The notes beneath the pieces were generated by a model. That model ran no database searches. It was given only the letters and a program-made list of their open reading frames with translations, and was not told the origin of the DNA. From NCBI GenBank assembly GCA_019449655.1, contig JAHQXD010000003.1:5878-43430 (forward strand): a stretch of 37,553 nt of DNA, read 5' to 3'. Of this stretch, positions 16,758 through 24,341 are shown piece after piece (position 1 is the first letter of the stretch; every line of letters begins with the position of its first letter). The position numbers and the translations under genes are program-made. The stretch is from Ferrigenium straubiae. Its GTDB lineage: Bacteria > Pseudomonadota > Gammaproteobacteria > Burkholderiales > Gallionellaceae.

Positions 16758-18548
16758 ATGAAAACGCTTCAGGACATATTGAATCAACGCAGCCTTTCCG
16801 CGCTATTCCAGCCGATCATGAATATTTCGGACGGCACGTTCCTCGGCTTCGAGGGGCTGATCCGCGGCCCGGCCGACAGTCCGCTGCATTCGCCGATCAA
16901 CCTGTTTGCAGCCGCCAAACAACAGGGGCTTTCACTGGAAATCGAGATGCTGTGCCGGCAGATTGTGCTGGAGTCCTTTGCCGCCCAGAACCTGCCCGGC
17001 AACCTGTTCCTGAATGTCAGCCCGGACGCCCTGACCCATCCCAGCTTCAAGAACGGGCAAACGCTGGGCTATCTGGAAAACCTCGGCATCGACCCGAAAC
17101 GGGTCATCATCGAGATCACCGAAAACCAGCCCACCTTCGATTTCGAGGGGATGCGCAATGCGCTGCTGCACTACCGCAACATGGGGTTCAAGATCGCGAT
17201 GGACGACCTGGGCGAAGGTTTTTCGAGCCTGCGGCTGTGGTCGGAACTGCGCCCCGAATTCGTGAAGATCGACATGCACTTCGTGCAGGGCGTCAACGCC
17301 GACCCGCTCAAGCAGCAGTTCATCCGGTCGATCCAGAGCATCGCCCTGAGCTCCGGCACGCAGGTGATCGCGGAAGGGATCGAAACGGACGCCGAATTCA
17401 GGGTGATACGCGACATCGGCATCGCCTGCGGGCAGGGCTATTTCATCGCCCGCCCGGCTCCCGTCCCGCCGCTGAACCCGCCCGCCGAGGTCGGCTGCCT
17501 GATCGGCGCAAACGGCGTCGTCGAACAACCCTATGGCAGCAGGCGCAGCATCACGGTGGAAGCGCTGTTGCGTTATACCGAGCCGTTCCAGCCGGACGCC
17601 GAAGCCGAGAAAGTTTTTGCCTGCTTCTCGGCAAACAAGGAGTTGCGCGCCGTTCCCGTCGTCAAGAACGGACGCCCGGTCGGGTTGATCAACCGCTATG
17701 AGTTCGTGGACAGCTTCGCCAAGCCTTTCCAGCGTGAACTGCTCGGTAAAAAACCTTGTGGGGGCATGATGAACACCGAGCCGTTGCTGGTGGAGAAATC
17801 CACCCCCATCCACGAATTGAGCAGTTTCCTGAGCGAATCGGCGATCAAGCATTTCACCGACGGCTTCATCATCACCGAACAGGGGCGCTACCTCGGGCTC
17901 GGCACCGGGCAGGATCTGTTGCGCGAAATCACCAACGCGCAGATCGAGACCGCGCGTTACGCCAACCCGCTGACCCTGCTGCCCGGCAATGTGCCCATCA
18001 ACGAGCATATCGACTTCCTGCTGCAATCCGGCAAATCGTTCGCCGTCTGCTATTGCGACCTGGACAACTTCAAGCCCTTCAACGATGTGTATGGCTACCG
18101 CAAAGGCGACGAAATGATCCAATTCACCGGCAAGCTGCTCAACAGTGTCTGCGACCACCAGAACGATTTTATCGGCCATATCGGCGGCGACGATTTCATC
18201 CTGGTCATGCAAAGCAGGGACTGGGAGAAACGCTGCAACCAGGCCTTATCCTCCTTCGCGCAAACAGCCCTGATGCTGCTTGAGGAAAGGCATCGCTCCG
18301 CCGGCGGTTACTCAAGCGAAGACCGCCAGGGTCGCGTTGTCCACCACCCATCGCCCACGCTCTCGATAGGTGTGATTTGGGCTACTGCGGAGTCGTTCCA
18401 CTCGCATCATGAAATAGCCGAAGCCGCCGCAGTCGCCAAAAAAATGGCCAAGAAAAAGCCGGGCAACAGCCTGTTCATCGAGCGGCGCGATCTCCGGCAA
18501 CCAGCAATAGCCGACTCCCAACCCTTCCCGGACGCCTATCATGGATAA
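16758..18548 (+). CDS. EAL-CBS-GGDEF cyclic-di-GMP signalling protein
   Basis: A cytoplasmic 596-residue protein. I chose the ATG at 16758 because AAGGG stands seven bases upstream; a longer frame runs into the arsenic scar. The N-terminal EAL phosphodiesterase domain (about 1-240) has EGL at residue 32, NVSPDAL, EITENQ, AMDDLGEGFS, KIDMHFV, AEGIET and QGYF, so the catalytic set looks intact. A CBS-pair region (about 255-395) follows, a likely nucleotide sensor. The C-terminal GGDEF domain has GGDDF at 476-480 in place of GG[DE]EF and no RxxD inhibitory site, so cyclase activity is doubtful. Its stop overlaps the acyltransferase start by eight bases. Confidence 0.93.
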   Translation: MKTLQDILNQRSLSALFQPIMNISDGTFLGFEGLIRGPADSPLHSPINLFAAAKQQGLSLEIEMLCRQIVLESFAAQNLPGNLFLNVSPDALTHPSFKNGQTLGYLENLGIDPKRVIIEITENQPTFDFEGMRNALLHYRNMGFKIAMDDLGEGFSSLRLWSELRPEFVKIDMHFVQGVNADPLKQQFIRSIQSIALSSGTQVIAEGIETDAEFRVIRDIGIACGQGYFIARPAPVPPLNPPAEVGCLIGANGVVEQPYGSRRSITVEALLRYTEPFQPDAEAEKVFACFSANKELRAVPVVKNGRPVGLINRYEFVDSFAKPFQRELLGKKPCGGMMNTEPLLVEKSTPIHELSSFLSESAIKHFTDGFIITEQGRYLGLGTGQDLLREITNAQIETARYANPLTLLPGNVPINEHIDFLLQSGKSFAVCYCDLDNFKPFNDVYGYRKGDEMIQFTGKLLNSVCDHQNDFIGHIGGDDFILVMQSRDWEKRCNQALSSFAQTALMLLEERHRSAGGYSSEDRQGRVVHHPSPTLSIGVIWATAESFHSHHEIAEAAAVAKKMAKKKPGNSLFIERRDLRQPAIADSQPFPDAYHG

Positions 18549-19413
18549 ACGTCCGCCGAGCCTTCCAATTAGCCTGTTCAGGGGCGGGCGTCTCGCCCTG
18601 CATCTTTTTTACGCGGCGCTGCTGGCAATTTTTTACCCGCATCTCAAACAGGCAACACGGCGCCGCATCCTGAAAACATGGAGTCGGCAACTGTTGTCCA
18701 TCCTCGGCATCGGCATCCGCACCGAAGGGCAATGGCCCGTGCGCGGCGAGGGCGGCTATCTGGTAGTCGCCAACCACGTCTCGTGGCTGGATATCTTCGT
18801 GCTGAACACAATATACCCGTCGCGCTTCATCGCCAGGGCGGAAGTGCGCGACTGGCCGCTCATCGGCTGGCTATGCAAACGCGGCAACACCATTTTCATC
18901 GAACGCTCCATGCGCCAAGATGCCGCGTCGGCGAACCGGCATGTCAGCACCCTGCTCAAGCAGGGCGTTTGCATCGGCCTGTTTCCGGAAGGCACCACGA
19001 CGGACGGGAAACGGGCCGGGCATTTCCACTCGGCGCATATCCAGCCGGCAATCGACGCCGGCGCAATGCTTTGCCCGATCGCCCTGCGCTACCAGGACGG
19101 AAACGGCAAACAAAGTGCCGCTGCCGCCTTCACCGGCGATATAACGCTGGCGCAATCCATCTGGCGCATCCTGCGCAGCCCGCGTTTCGACGCCCTGCTG
19201 ACGTTCACCCCTGCGTTGCCCGCCACCGGCGAGAACCGCAGGGCACTGGCGCGCGCCGCCCAAGAAGCCATTTCACAAGAGTTGCTGAACATTTCCGCCA
19301 TGCGGTGCGCACCGGAACCGGAAACACCCTCCGCCGTTGCCGAAACGCTGCTCTCGGCGCAATCCGCCTATGTGCCGCCCCTCCGCCCGCTTCCCGTGCA
19401 AACGCCCAAGTAA
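18541..19413 (+). CDS. PlsC-type acyltransferase, probable lyso-ornithine-lipid acyltransferase
   Basis: A membrane-associated 290-residue acyltransferase that esterifies a lysolipid with an acyl group. The catalytic box NHVSWLD (His79, Asp84) and FPEGTTTDG are intact, and a hydrophobic helix lies at about 17-33. By sequence it could make phosphatidic acid (PlsC). The OlsB-like gene 88 bases downstream points instead to OlsA, which completes ornithine lipid by acylating lyso-ornithine lipid. That assignment rests on context. The start overlaps the previous stop by eight bases, so it is probably cotranslated with the cyclic-di-GMP protein. Confidence 0.88.
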   Translation: MDKRPPSLPISLFRGGRLALHLFYAALLAIFYPHLKQATRRRILKTWSRQLLSILGIGIRTEGQWPVRGEGGYLVVANHVSWLDIFVLNTIYPSRFIARAEVRDWPLIGWLCKRGNTIFIERSMRQDAASANRHVSTLLKQGVCIGLFPEGTTTDGKRAGHFHSAHIQPAIDAGAMLCPIALRYQDGNGKQSAAAAFTGDITLAQSIWRILRSPRFDALLTFTPALPATGENRRALARAAQEAISQELLNISAMRCAPEPETPSAVAETLLSAQSAYVPPLRPLPVQTPK

Positions 19414-19501
19414 CGATTTCACAAACCTTTCATATCGCGGTCACTGCGCTGCAAAAAGAATCCCGTAATTTGCATGCATCTTCAACCAAAGGAGAAATGC
19501 A

Positions 19502-20302
19502 ATGCTGGCATTCGACACTCATGCCCAACCCGCAACCCAACATCGCCTGATCACAAGCCTGGCGCGCGACGAGACCGAGATACAGGAAGCTCAGCGCCTG
19601 CGCTACAAGGTATTCGCCGAAGAGATGGGCGCAAGCCTGCCCAGTGCAAACGAAGGAATCGACCGCGATATCTTCGATAAATACTGCGACCATCTGCTGG
19701 TGCGCGAAAGCGAAAGCAACCGGGTGGTGGGCACCTACCGCATCCTTCCGCCCGACCGGGCACAGAAGATCGGTGGTTACTATTCACAGACCGAGTTCGA
19801 CCTGATCCGCCTGCTGCATCTCAGCGACCGTATGATCGAAGTGGGGCGCTCCTGTGTGCACCGGGATTATCGCGACGGTGCGACCATCACCCACCTGTGG
19901 AGCGGGCTGGCCCAGTACATATCGAGGAACGGCTACGAGTACCTGATTGGCTGCGCCAGCATCGGCATGGCGGATGGCGGCCATGTCGCGGCCAGCGTCT
20001 ACCGCAAGCTGCACCGCGCCTATGCCGCTCCCATCGAATACAGCGTGTTCCCGCGCAACCCCTTGCCGCTGCATGCACTGAACCAGTATCTCGACGCGCC
20101 GATCCCACCGCTGATCAAGGGCTATCTGCAACTCGGCGCCTATATCTGCGGGGAGCCAACCTGGGATGCGGAATTCAATACCGCCGACCTGCTCATCCTG
20201 CTGCCGATGTCACGCCTGAGCAGCCGCTATGCGAAACACTTTCTCAAAACATCGGAGCTCTTTCTCAAAATGCAACCCGGCAAACCATACCTGCATGGAT
20301 AG
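19502..20302 (+). CDS. olsB: GNAT-fold acyltransferase, OlsB-like (ornithine N-acyltransferase)
   Basis: A 266-residue member of the family that contains OlsB and autoinducer-synthase-like acyltransferases. OlsB joins a 3-hydroxyacyl chain from acyl carrier protein to the alpha-amino group of ornithine, the first step to ornithine lipid. Family landmarks are AQRLRYKVFAEEMGA, DKYCDHLLVRE, VVGTYRIL, EVGRSCVHRDYRDG and IKGYLQLGAYICGEP. The ribosome site AAAGGAG lies seven bases before the ATG. It follows the PlsC-like gene after 88 bases. Proteins of this family are often labelled hemolysin-like, which I consider a mislabel here. Confidence 0.85.
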   Translation: MLAFDTHAQPATQHRLITSLARDETEIQEAQRLRYKVFAEEMGASLPSANEGIDRDIFDKYCDHLLVRESESNRVVGTYRILPPDRAQKIGGYYSQTEFDLIRLLHLSDRMIEVGRSCVHRDYRDGATITHLWSGLAQYISRNGYEYLIGCASIGMADGGHVAASVYRKLHRAYAAPIEYSVFPRNPLPLHALNQYLDAPIPPLIKGYLQLGAYICGEPTWDAEFNTADLLILLPMSRLSSRYAKHFLKTSELFLKMQPGKPYLHG

Positions 20303-20336
20303 TATTTTTTCAATCGGATACCCGAAAGGAATGCAG

Positions 20337-20924
20337 ATGCAATTGATCTGGACGAGAAAATTGAGCGTCGGAAATGCAGTCATCGACTCCGAGCACAGGA
20401 ACCTGATCCGCATGGCCAGGGACGTGATACGTGAGATCAGAAATGGCGATGCCGCGTCCCTGCTGCAGGCGGTTGATCCGCTCGAAAGCTGGCTGCGTAT
20501 CCATTTCGCAAACGAAGAAAAAATCGCCCGGGCAGTCGGATTTAATTTCGACCGGCACGGCGTAGGGCAACAATACCTGCTGAAGGAATTCCAGCGGATA
20601 CGGAACGAGTTAGCCGCCAAGAACGTCCTTTGGTCCGGCGGCGCAATAAAGTATTTCTCACGCCATCTGAAAAACTGGTTGATCGACGAGCATATCATCA
20701 GGCTGGACATGCGGATGAAGCTGGCCTTGCAACCCTTCGGCTACGGCTTCCTGCCCGGCGGCGAAGATAGCGCAGCCCGCCAGACGCAAAAGAAGGAGGC
20801 AGATAAACCGCTTCACGAATTCCACGCCAATTTACCTTCAATGCCGCCCCAAAAAGCGGTTGCGATCCGGAATGCTTTTTTGCTCACGCCACCGGCCATC
20901 CCCTTTTGCCTGCCGGAAAAATAG
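20337..20924 (+). CDS. Hemerythrin-like protein with one substituted iron ligand
   Basis: A 195-residue protein with a bacteriohemerythrin domain (about 1-135), a fold that binds O2 or senses it at a di-iron site. Using the second ATG of ATGCAGATG, six bases after AAAGGA, the expected ligands are His20, His56, Glu60, His74, His119 and Asp124. The remaining ligand, normally His four residues after His74, is Gln78. Iron binding may therefore be altered. The C-terminal 60 residues are a proline-rich, charged tail with no recognised domain. It begins 34 bases after olsB and is probably cotranscribed with it. Confidence 0.87.
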   Translation: MQLIWTRKLSVGNAVIDSEHRNLIRMARDVIREIRNGDAASLLQAVDPLESWLRIHFANEEKIARAVGFNFDRHGVGQQYLLKEFQRIRNELAAKNVLWSGGAIKYFSRHLKNWLIDEHIIRLDMRMKLALQPFGYGFLPGGEDSAARQTQKKEADKPLHEFHANLPSMPPQKAVAIRNAFLLTPPAIPFCLPEK

Positions 20925-20992
20925 CTTCACTTTCTGCACCTCCTGGAATTGATCGATACAAAATTTTTGTGCACGCCATTCCGGAGGTCCCG

Positions 20993-21026
20993 GATTCATC
21001 TTCCTGTCACAAATTACGCATATATT
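20993..21026 (+). promoter_or_regulatory. Probable Pho box and -10 of phoB
   Basis: CTGTCAC at 21004-21010 is a perfect Pho-box heptamer. A weaker GATTCAT at 20993-20999 lies in the required 11-base phase upstream. TATATT at 21021-21026 is a good -10, ten bases after the box, as in PhoB-activated promoters. The spacing suggests autoregulation of phoB. Confidence 0.55.
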
Positions 21027-21058
21027 GGCCATTCCTTTGATGAGAACGGAGGTCGAAA

Positions 21059-21742
21059 ATGAGCGCAACTATTCTGGTGATCGAAGACGAGCCTGGAATC
21101 CAGGAGCTTCTGGCATTCAATCTTACCCAGGCCGGGTTCCGCGCATTGCGCGCGGTAGATGCGGAAAGCGCCTGGGAGCAAATTCGCCAAAGCCCGCCAG
21201 ACTTGATTCTGCTCGACTGGATGCTGCCCAACACCAGCGGCCCGCTGCTCGCCAGGCAATTCCGCAGCGAAGCGGCAACCCGCGACACCCCCATCATCAT
21301 GCTGACCGCCAAGGGAGAAGAGCACGACAAGATACTCGGGTTCGAATCGGGTGCCGACGATTACATCACCAAGCCGTTCTCGCCGCGCGAGCTCATTGCG
21401 CGAATACGCGCCATGTTGCGGCGCCATAATCTGGCGATGACGGACGAATCCATCGCCATAGGCGGACTGGAGCTTTCACCCGTATCGCATCGGGTCAGGG
21501 CGGGCGACGCCAGCATCGAACTGGGGCCGACCGAATTCCGTCTGCTGCAATTTTTCATGAACCATGCCGAAAGGGTGTTCAGCCGCTCCCAATTGCTCAA
21601 CCATGTGTGGGGCACGCAAGCCTATGTCGATGAGCGCACCGTGGATGTGTATATCCGCCGGCTCAGGAAGGCGCTGGAAGTTGCCGGCAAGGACAGCCTG
21701 ATCCAGACCGTGCGCGGCAGCGGCTACCGCTTTTCGGCGTAA
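21059..21742 (+). CDS. phoB: Phosphate regulon response regulator PhoB
   Basis: A 227-residue OmpR-family activator of phosphate-starvation genes. The receiver has Glu9-Asp10, phospho-acceptor Asp53 in LLDWMLPNTSG and Lys in YITKPFSPREL. The winged helix has LGPTEFRLLQFFM, SRSQLLNHVWG, RTVDVYIRRLRKAL and IQTVRGSGYRFSA. These match PhoB closely in length and motifs. The kinase gene phoR is not downstream as usual; a porin and pstS follow instead. A Pho-box-like promoter stands upstream. Confidence 0.93.
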   Translation: MSATILVIEDEPGIQELLAFNLTQAGFRALRAVDAESAWEQIRQSPPDLILLDWMLPNTSGPLLARQFRSEAATRDTPIIMLTAKGEEHDKILGFESGADDYITKPFSPRELIARIRAMLRRHNLAMTDESIAIGGLELSPVSHRVRAGDASIELGPTEFRLLQFFMNHAERVFSRSQLLNHVWGTQAYVDERTVDVYIRRLRKALEVAGKDSLIQTVRGSGYRFSA

Positions 21743-21812
21743 GGCGGAATCATAATTCCCAGTCAGTTCCCCCCCCGTTCACACCGCCATCAATTCGTAA
21801 TTGAACAATCCC

Positions 21813-21866
21813 CAGTAACAAAACATTCACCGATCTTTAACCGGTTTTTCACACCCCCCCTCTAAT
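21813..21866 (+). promoter_or_regulatory. Tandem Pho boxes and -10 upstream of the porin-pstS pair
   Basis: Four heptamers stand in exact 11-base phase: CAGTAAC (21813), CATTCAC (21824), CTTTAAC (21835) and TTTTCAC (21846), each matching CTGTCAY at five of seven positions. The -10 box TCTAAT at 21861-21866 starts nine bases after the last heptamer. No -35 is needed in this promoter class, where PhoB replaces it. The porin start follows 57 bases later. Confidence 0.68.
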
Positions 21867-21922
21867 CTGCCCGTGTCGCATCAAGGCGGCTTTTCTTTTC
21901 AAAACTACGGGAGATTTGAGCA

Positions 21923-23077
21923 ATGCAAAAAGCACTTACACAACAGAAGAAACTCATCGTCATCGCACTGGCCGCCGCAACCTTCTCGGCGCCCGCATTG
22001 GCCGAAACCGCCAATGTGAGCTTCTACGGCGTGGCCGACCTGTCGTACGACTTCATCAGGAACGGCACTTCCGCAGCCGGCGTCGCCGGGGCAAACAAGA
22101 CCAATGTGTCGAGCAACGTCTCGCGCGTGGGCCTCAAGGGGGCCGAGGGGCTGGACGGCGGCCTGTCGGTGATCTGGCAGATCGAGCAGCAGATCAACAT
22201 CGACAACACCACCGAAGCGGGAGGCACCGGCACCTTTGCCACGCGCAACAGCTTCATCGGCCTGAAGAGCGACGGCGCAGGCACCGTGCTGCTGGGCCGC
22301 CACGATACGCCCTACAAGCTCGCCACACGCAAGCTGGACCCGTTCGCCGACAGCGTCGCGGACAACCGCGCGCTGATGGGCGGCGTGACCAGCCCCACCA
22401 CGGTCGATTCCGCCAACACTGCCTTCGACGGCCGCCCGACCAATACCATCCACTACACCACGCCCAAATTGAGCGGCTTCACCGGCATGATCGCCTATGC
22501 CAATTTGAGGGAGACCAACACCACGGCCGCGCAACTGAAAGAGAGCCTCACGAGCCTGGCCGCCACGTATGACGCCGCCCCATTCTATGGCTCCCTCGCC
22601 TACGAAGACCACAAGCTCGACGTGACCCGCGTCGGAGGCAAGGAATCGGCCTGGAAGGTCGGCTTGGGCTACACGATGATGGATGCGTTCACCCTGGGCT
22701 TCGCCTACGAGAAGACCAGCGACAACCTGTGCACCGCCGTGGTGGCCGGCGGCTGCGCCGCGGTCGGTGCGGATCGCTTCGGTCACAACGCCTACTACCT
22801 GTCCGGCAATTACAAGATGGGCATGAACGCCGTCAAGTTCGCCTATGGCCGGGCAGGCAAGCTGGCCTCGGCCGCCAACACCGGCGCCAGCCAGTTCAGC
22901 CTGGGCTACGACCACGGCCTGAGCAAGCGCACCAAGCTGTACGCGATCTACTCGCGCATCAGCAACAAGACCGGCAGCGACTACGGCTTCAGCCAGACCA
23001 CCTCGGCGGCAAGCACCGTCAACGGCATCGGGGCTTCCCCGTCCGTGGTTTCGCTCGGCATCAAGCACAGCTTCTAA
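21923..23077 (+). CDS. Outer-membrane porin, probably phosphate-regulated
   Basis: A general diffusion porin of the betaproteobacterial trimeric type, 384 residues. The signal peptide (1-27) ends PALA before ETANVSFYGVADLS, a typical first strand. GSLAYEDHKL and a C-terminal strand ending SLGIKHSF with terminal Phe mark an outer-membrane beta barrel. An upstream row of Pho boxes and the neighbouring pstS imply a role in anion or phosphate entry at low phosphate, like PhoE or OprP in function. This is inferred from context only, since general porins share these features. It is probably cotranscribed with pstS, 51 bases downstream. Confidence 0.92.
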   Translation: MQKALTQQKKLIVIALAAATFSAPALAETANVSFYGVADLSYDFIRNGTSAAGVAGANKTNVSSNVSRVGLKGAEGLDGGLSVIWQIEQQINIDNTTEAGGTGTFATRNSFIGLKSDGAGTVLLGRHDTPYKLATRKLDPFADSVADNRALMGGVTSPTTVDSANTAFDGRPTNTIHYTTPKLSGFTGMIAYANLRETNTTAAQLKESLTSLAATYDAAPFYGSLAYEDHKLDVTRVGGKESAWKVGLGYTMMDAFTLGFAYEKTSDNLCTAVVAGGCAAVGADRFGHNAYYLSGNYKMGMNAVKFAYGRAGKLASAANTGASQFSLGYDHGLSKRTKLYAIYSRISNKTGSDYGFSQTTSAASTVNGIGASPSVVSLGIKHSF

Positions 23078-23128
23078 ATACGGCTTACCGGTTTGAAGCA
23101 TCGGATCGACAAACATTATGGAGAGCAT

Positions 23129-24181
23129 ATGAACAGCAGACTCAGGCAACTCATCACCGGCATCGCCACTGCCGCCACTCTCGCCTATGCGGGCGCGAGC
23201 CAGGCGGCCGCAACCATCACCGGCGCGGGCGCGACCTTCCCCTTTCCGATTTACTCCAAGTGGGCGGAAGCCTACAAGGCGCAGACCGGCGTCAGCATGA
23301 ACTACCAATCCATCGGCTCCGGCGGCGGCATCAAGCAGATCACCGCCAAGACCGTGGATTTCGGCGCGTCCGACATGCCGCTGACGCTGGAAAAGCTGGA
23401 GAAGGACGGCCTGATGCAGTTCCCGACCGTGATCGGCGGCGTGGTTCCCGTTATCAATGTGGCCGGCGTCAGCTCCGGCGCACTGAAGCTGGATGGCGAG
23501 ACGCTGGCGAACATCTATCTGGGCAAGATCACCAAGTGGAACGATCCCGCCATCGCCGCGCTGAACAAGGACGTCAAGCTGCCCGATGAGAACATCACCG
23601 TCGTGCACCGTTCCGACGGCTCGGGTACCACCTTCATCTTCACCAACTACCTGTCCAAGGCCAGCCCCGAGTGGAAGTCTGCGGTAGGCGAAGGCACGGC
23701 GGTCTCCTGGAAGGCCGGCACCGGCGGCAAGGGCAATGAGGGCGTGGCGTCCTACGTGCAGCGCATCAAGGGTTCCATCGGCTACGTGGAATACGCCTAC
23801 GCGCTGCAAAACAGGATGGCCTCGGTGCAGATGAAAAACCGCGACGGCCAGTTCGTCGCGCCCGGCGAGATTTCCTTCAAGGCTGCCGCCGCAAACGCAA
23901 AATGGGAAGCTGCGCCGGGCTTCTACGAAATCCTCACCGACGAGCCCGGCAAGGAAAGCTGGCCGATCAGCGGCGCGACCTTCATCCTGATGCACAAGAT
24001 GCAGGAAAACCCCGATACCGCGAAGGAAGTCCTGAAATTCTTCGACTGGGCCTACGCCAACGGCGGCAAGCTGGCCGCCGAGCTGGACTATGTGCCGCTG
24101 CCGGAAAATGTGCAGAACCTGATCCGCAAGGCATGGAAAAACCAGGTCCGCGACACATCGGGCTCGTCGCTGACGAAATAA
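23129..24181 (+). CDS. pstS: Periplasmic phosphate-binding protein PstS
   Basis: High-affinity phosphate-binding component of the Pst ABC transporter, 350 residues. The start at 23129 has GGAGAG upstream and gives a clean signal peptide ending near ASQA. Phosphate-binding loops are visible: GAGATFPFPIYSKW, GSGGGIKQI, DFGASDMPLT and HRSDGSGTTFIFTNYL. The C-terminal SWPISGATFILM is also typical. The permease and ATPase genes pstC, pstA and pstB do not follow; a terminator and unrelated genes do. They must be elsewhere in the genome if this system works. Confidence 0.97.
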   Translation: MNSRLRQLITGIATAATLAYAGASQAAATITGAGATFPFPIYSKWAEAYKAQTGVSMNYQSIGSGGGIKQITAKTVDFGASDMPLTLEKLEKDGLMQFPTVIGGVVPVINVAGVSSGALKLDGETLANIYLGKITKWNDPAIAALNKDVKLPDENITVVHRSDGSGTTFIFTNYLSKASPEWKSAVGEGTAVSWKAGTGGKGNEGVASYVQRIKGSIGYVEYAYALQNRMASVQMKNRDGQFVAPGEISFKAAAANAKWEAAPGFYEILTDEPGKESWPISGATFILMHKMQENPDTAKEVLKFFDWAYANGGKLAAELDYVPLPENVQNLIRKAWKNQVRDTSGSSLTK

Positions 24182-24256
24182 ACAAGCCGGTTAAGCAATC
24201 GAGCAAAGGCAACCTCTCCTGCTCAAGCTGCTTGAGTGTATCCATCTTCCCTGTTG

Positions 24257-24283
24257 CGGCATCCATCCGGATGCCGTTTTTTT
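24257..24283 (+). terminator. Rho-independent terminator after pstS
   Basis: A perfect 8-bp stem CGGCATCC/GGATGCCG with a four-base loop is followed directly by seven Ts. It lies 76 bases after the pstS stop and closes the porin-pstS transcript. Confidence 0.9.
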
Positions 24284-24341
24284 CATCTGAAATTTATTTG
24301 CCCGCGGGTATCATGCCGATAAATATCACGGGAAACTTGCG

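Noticed and set aside
16428..16787. A 119-residue minus-strand frame over the arsenic scar
   Set aside because: No family features. The true ArsR remnant lies in another frame and this frame also overlaps the start of the EAL gene.
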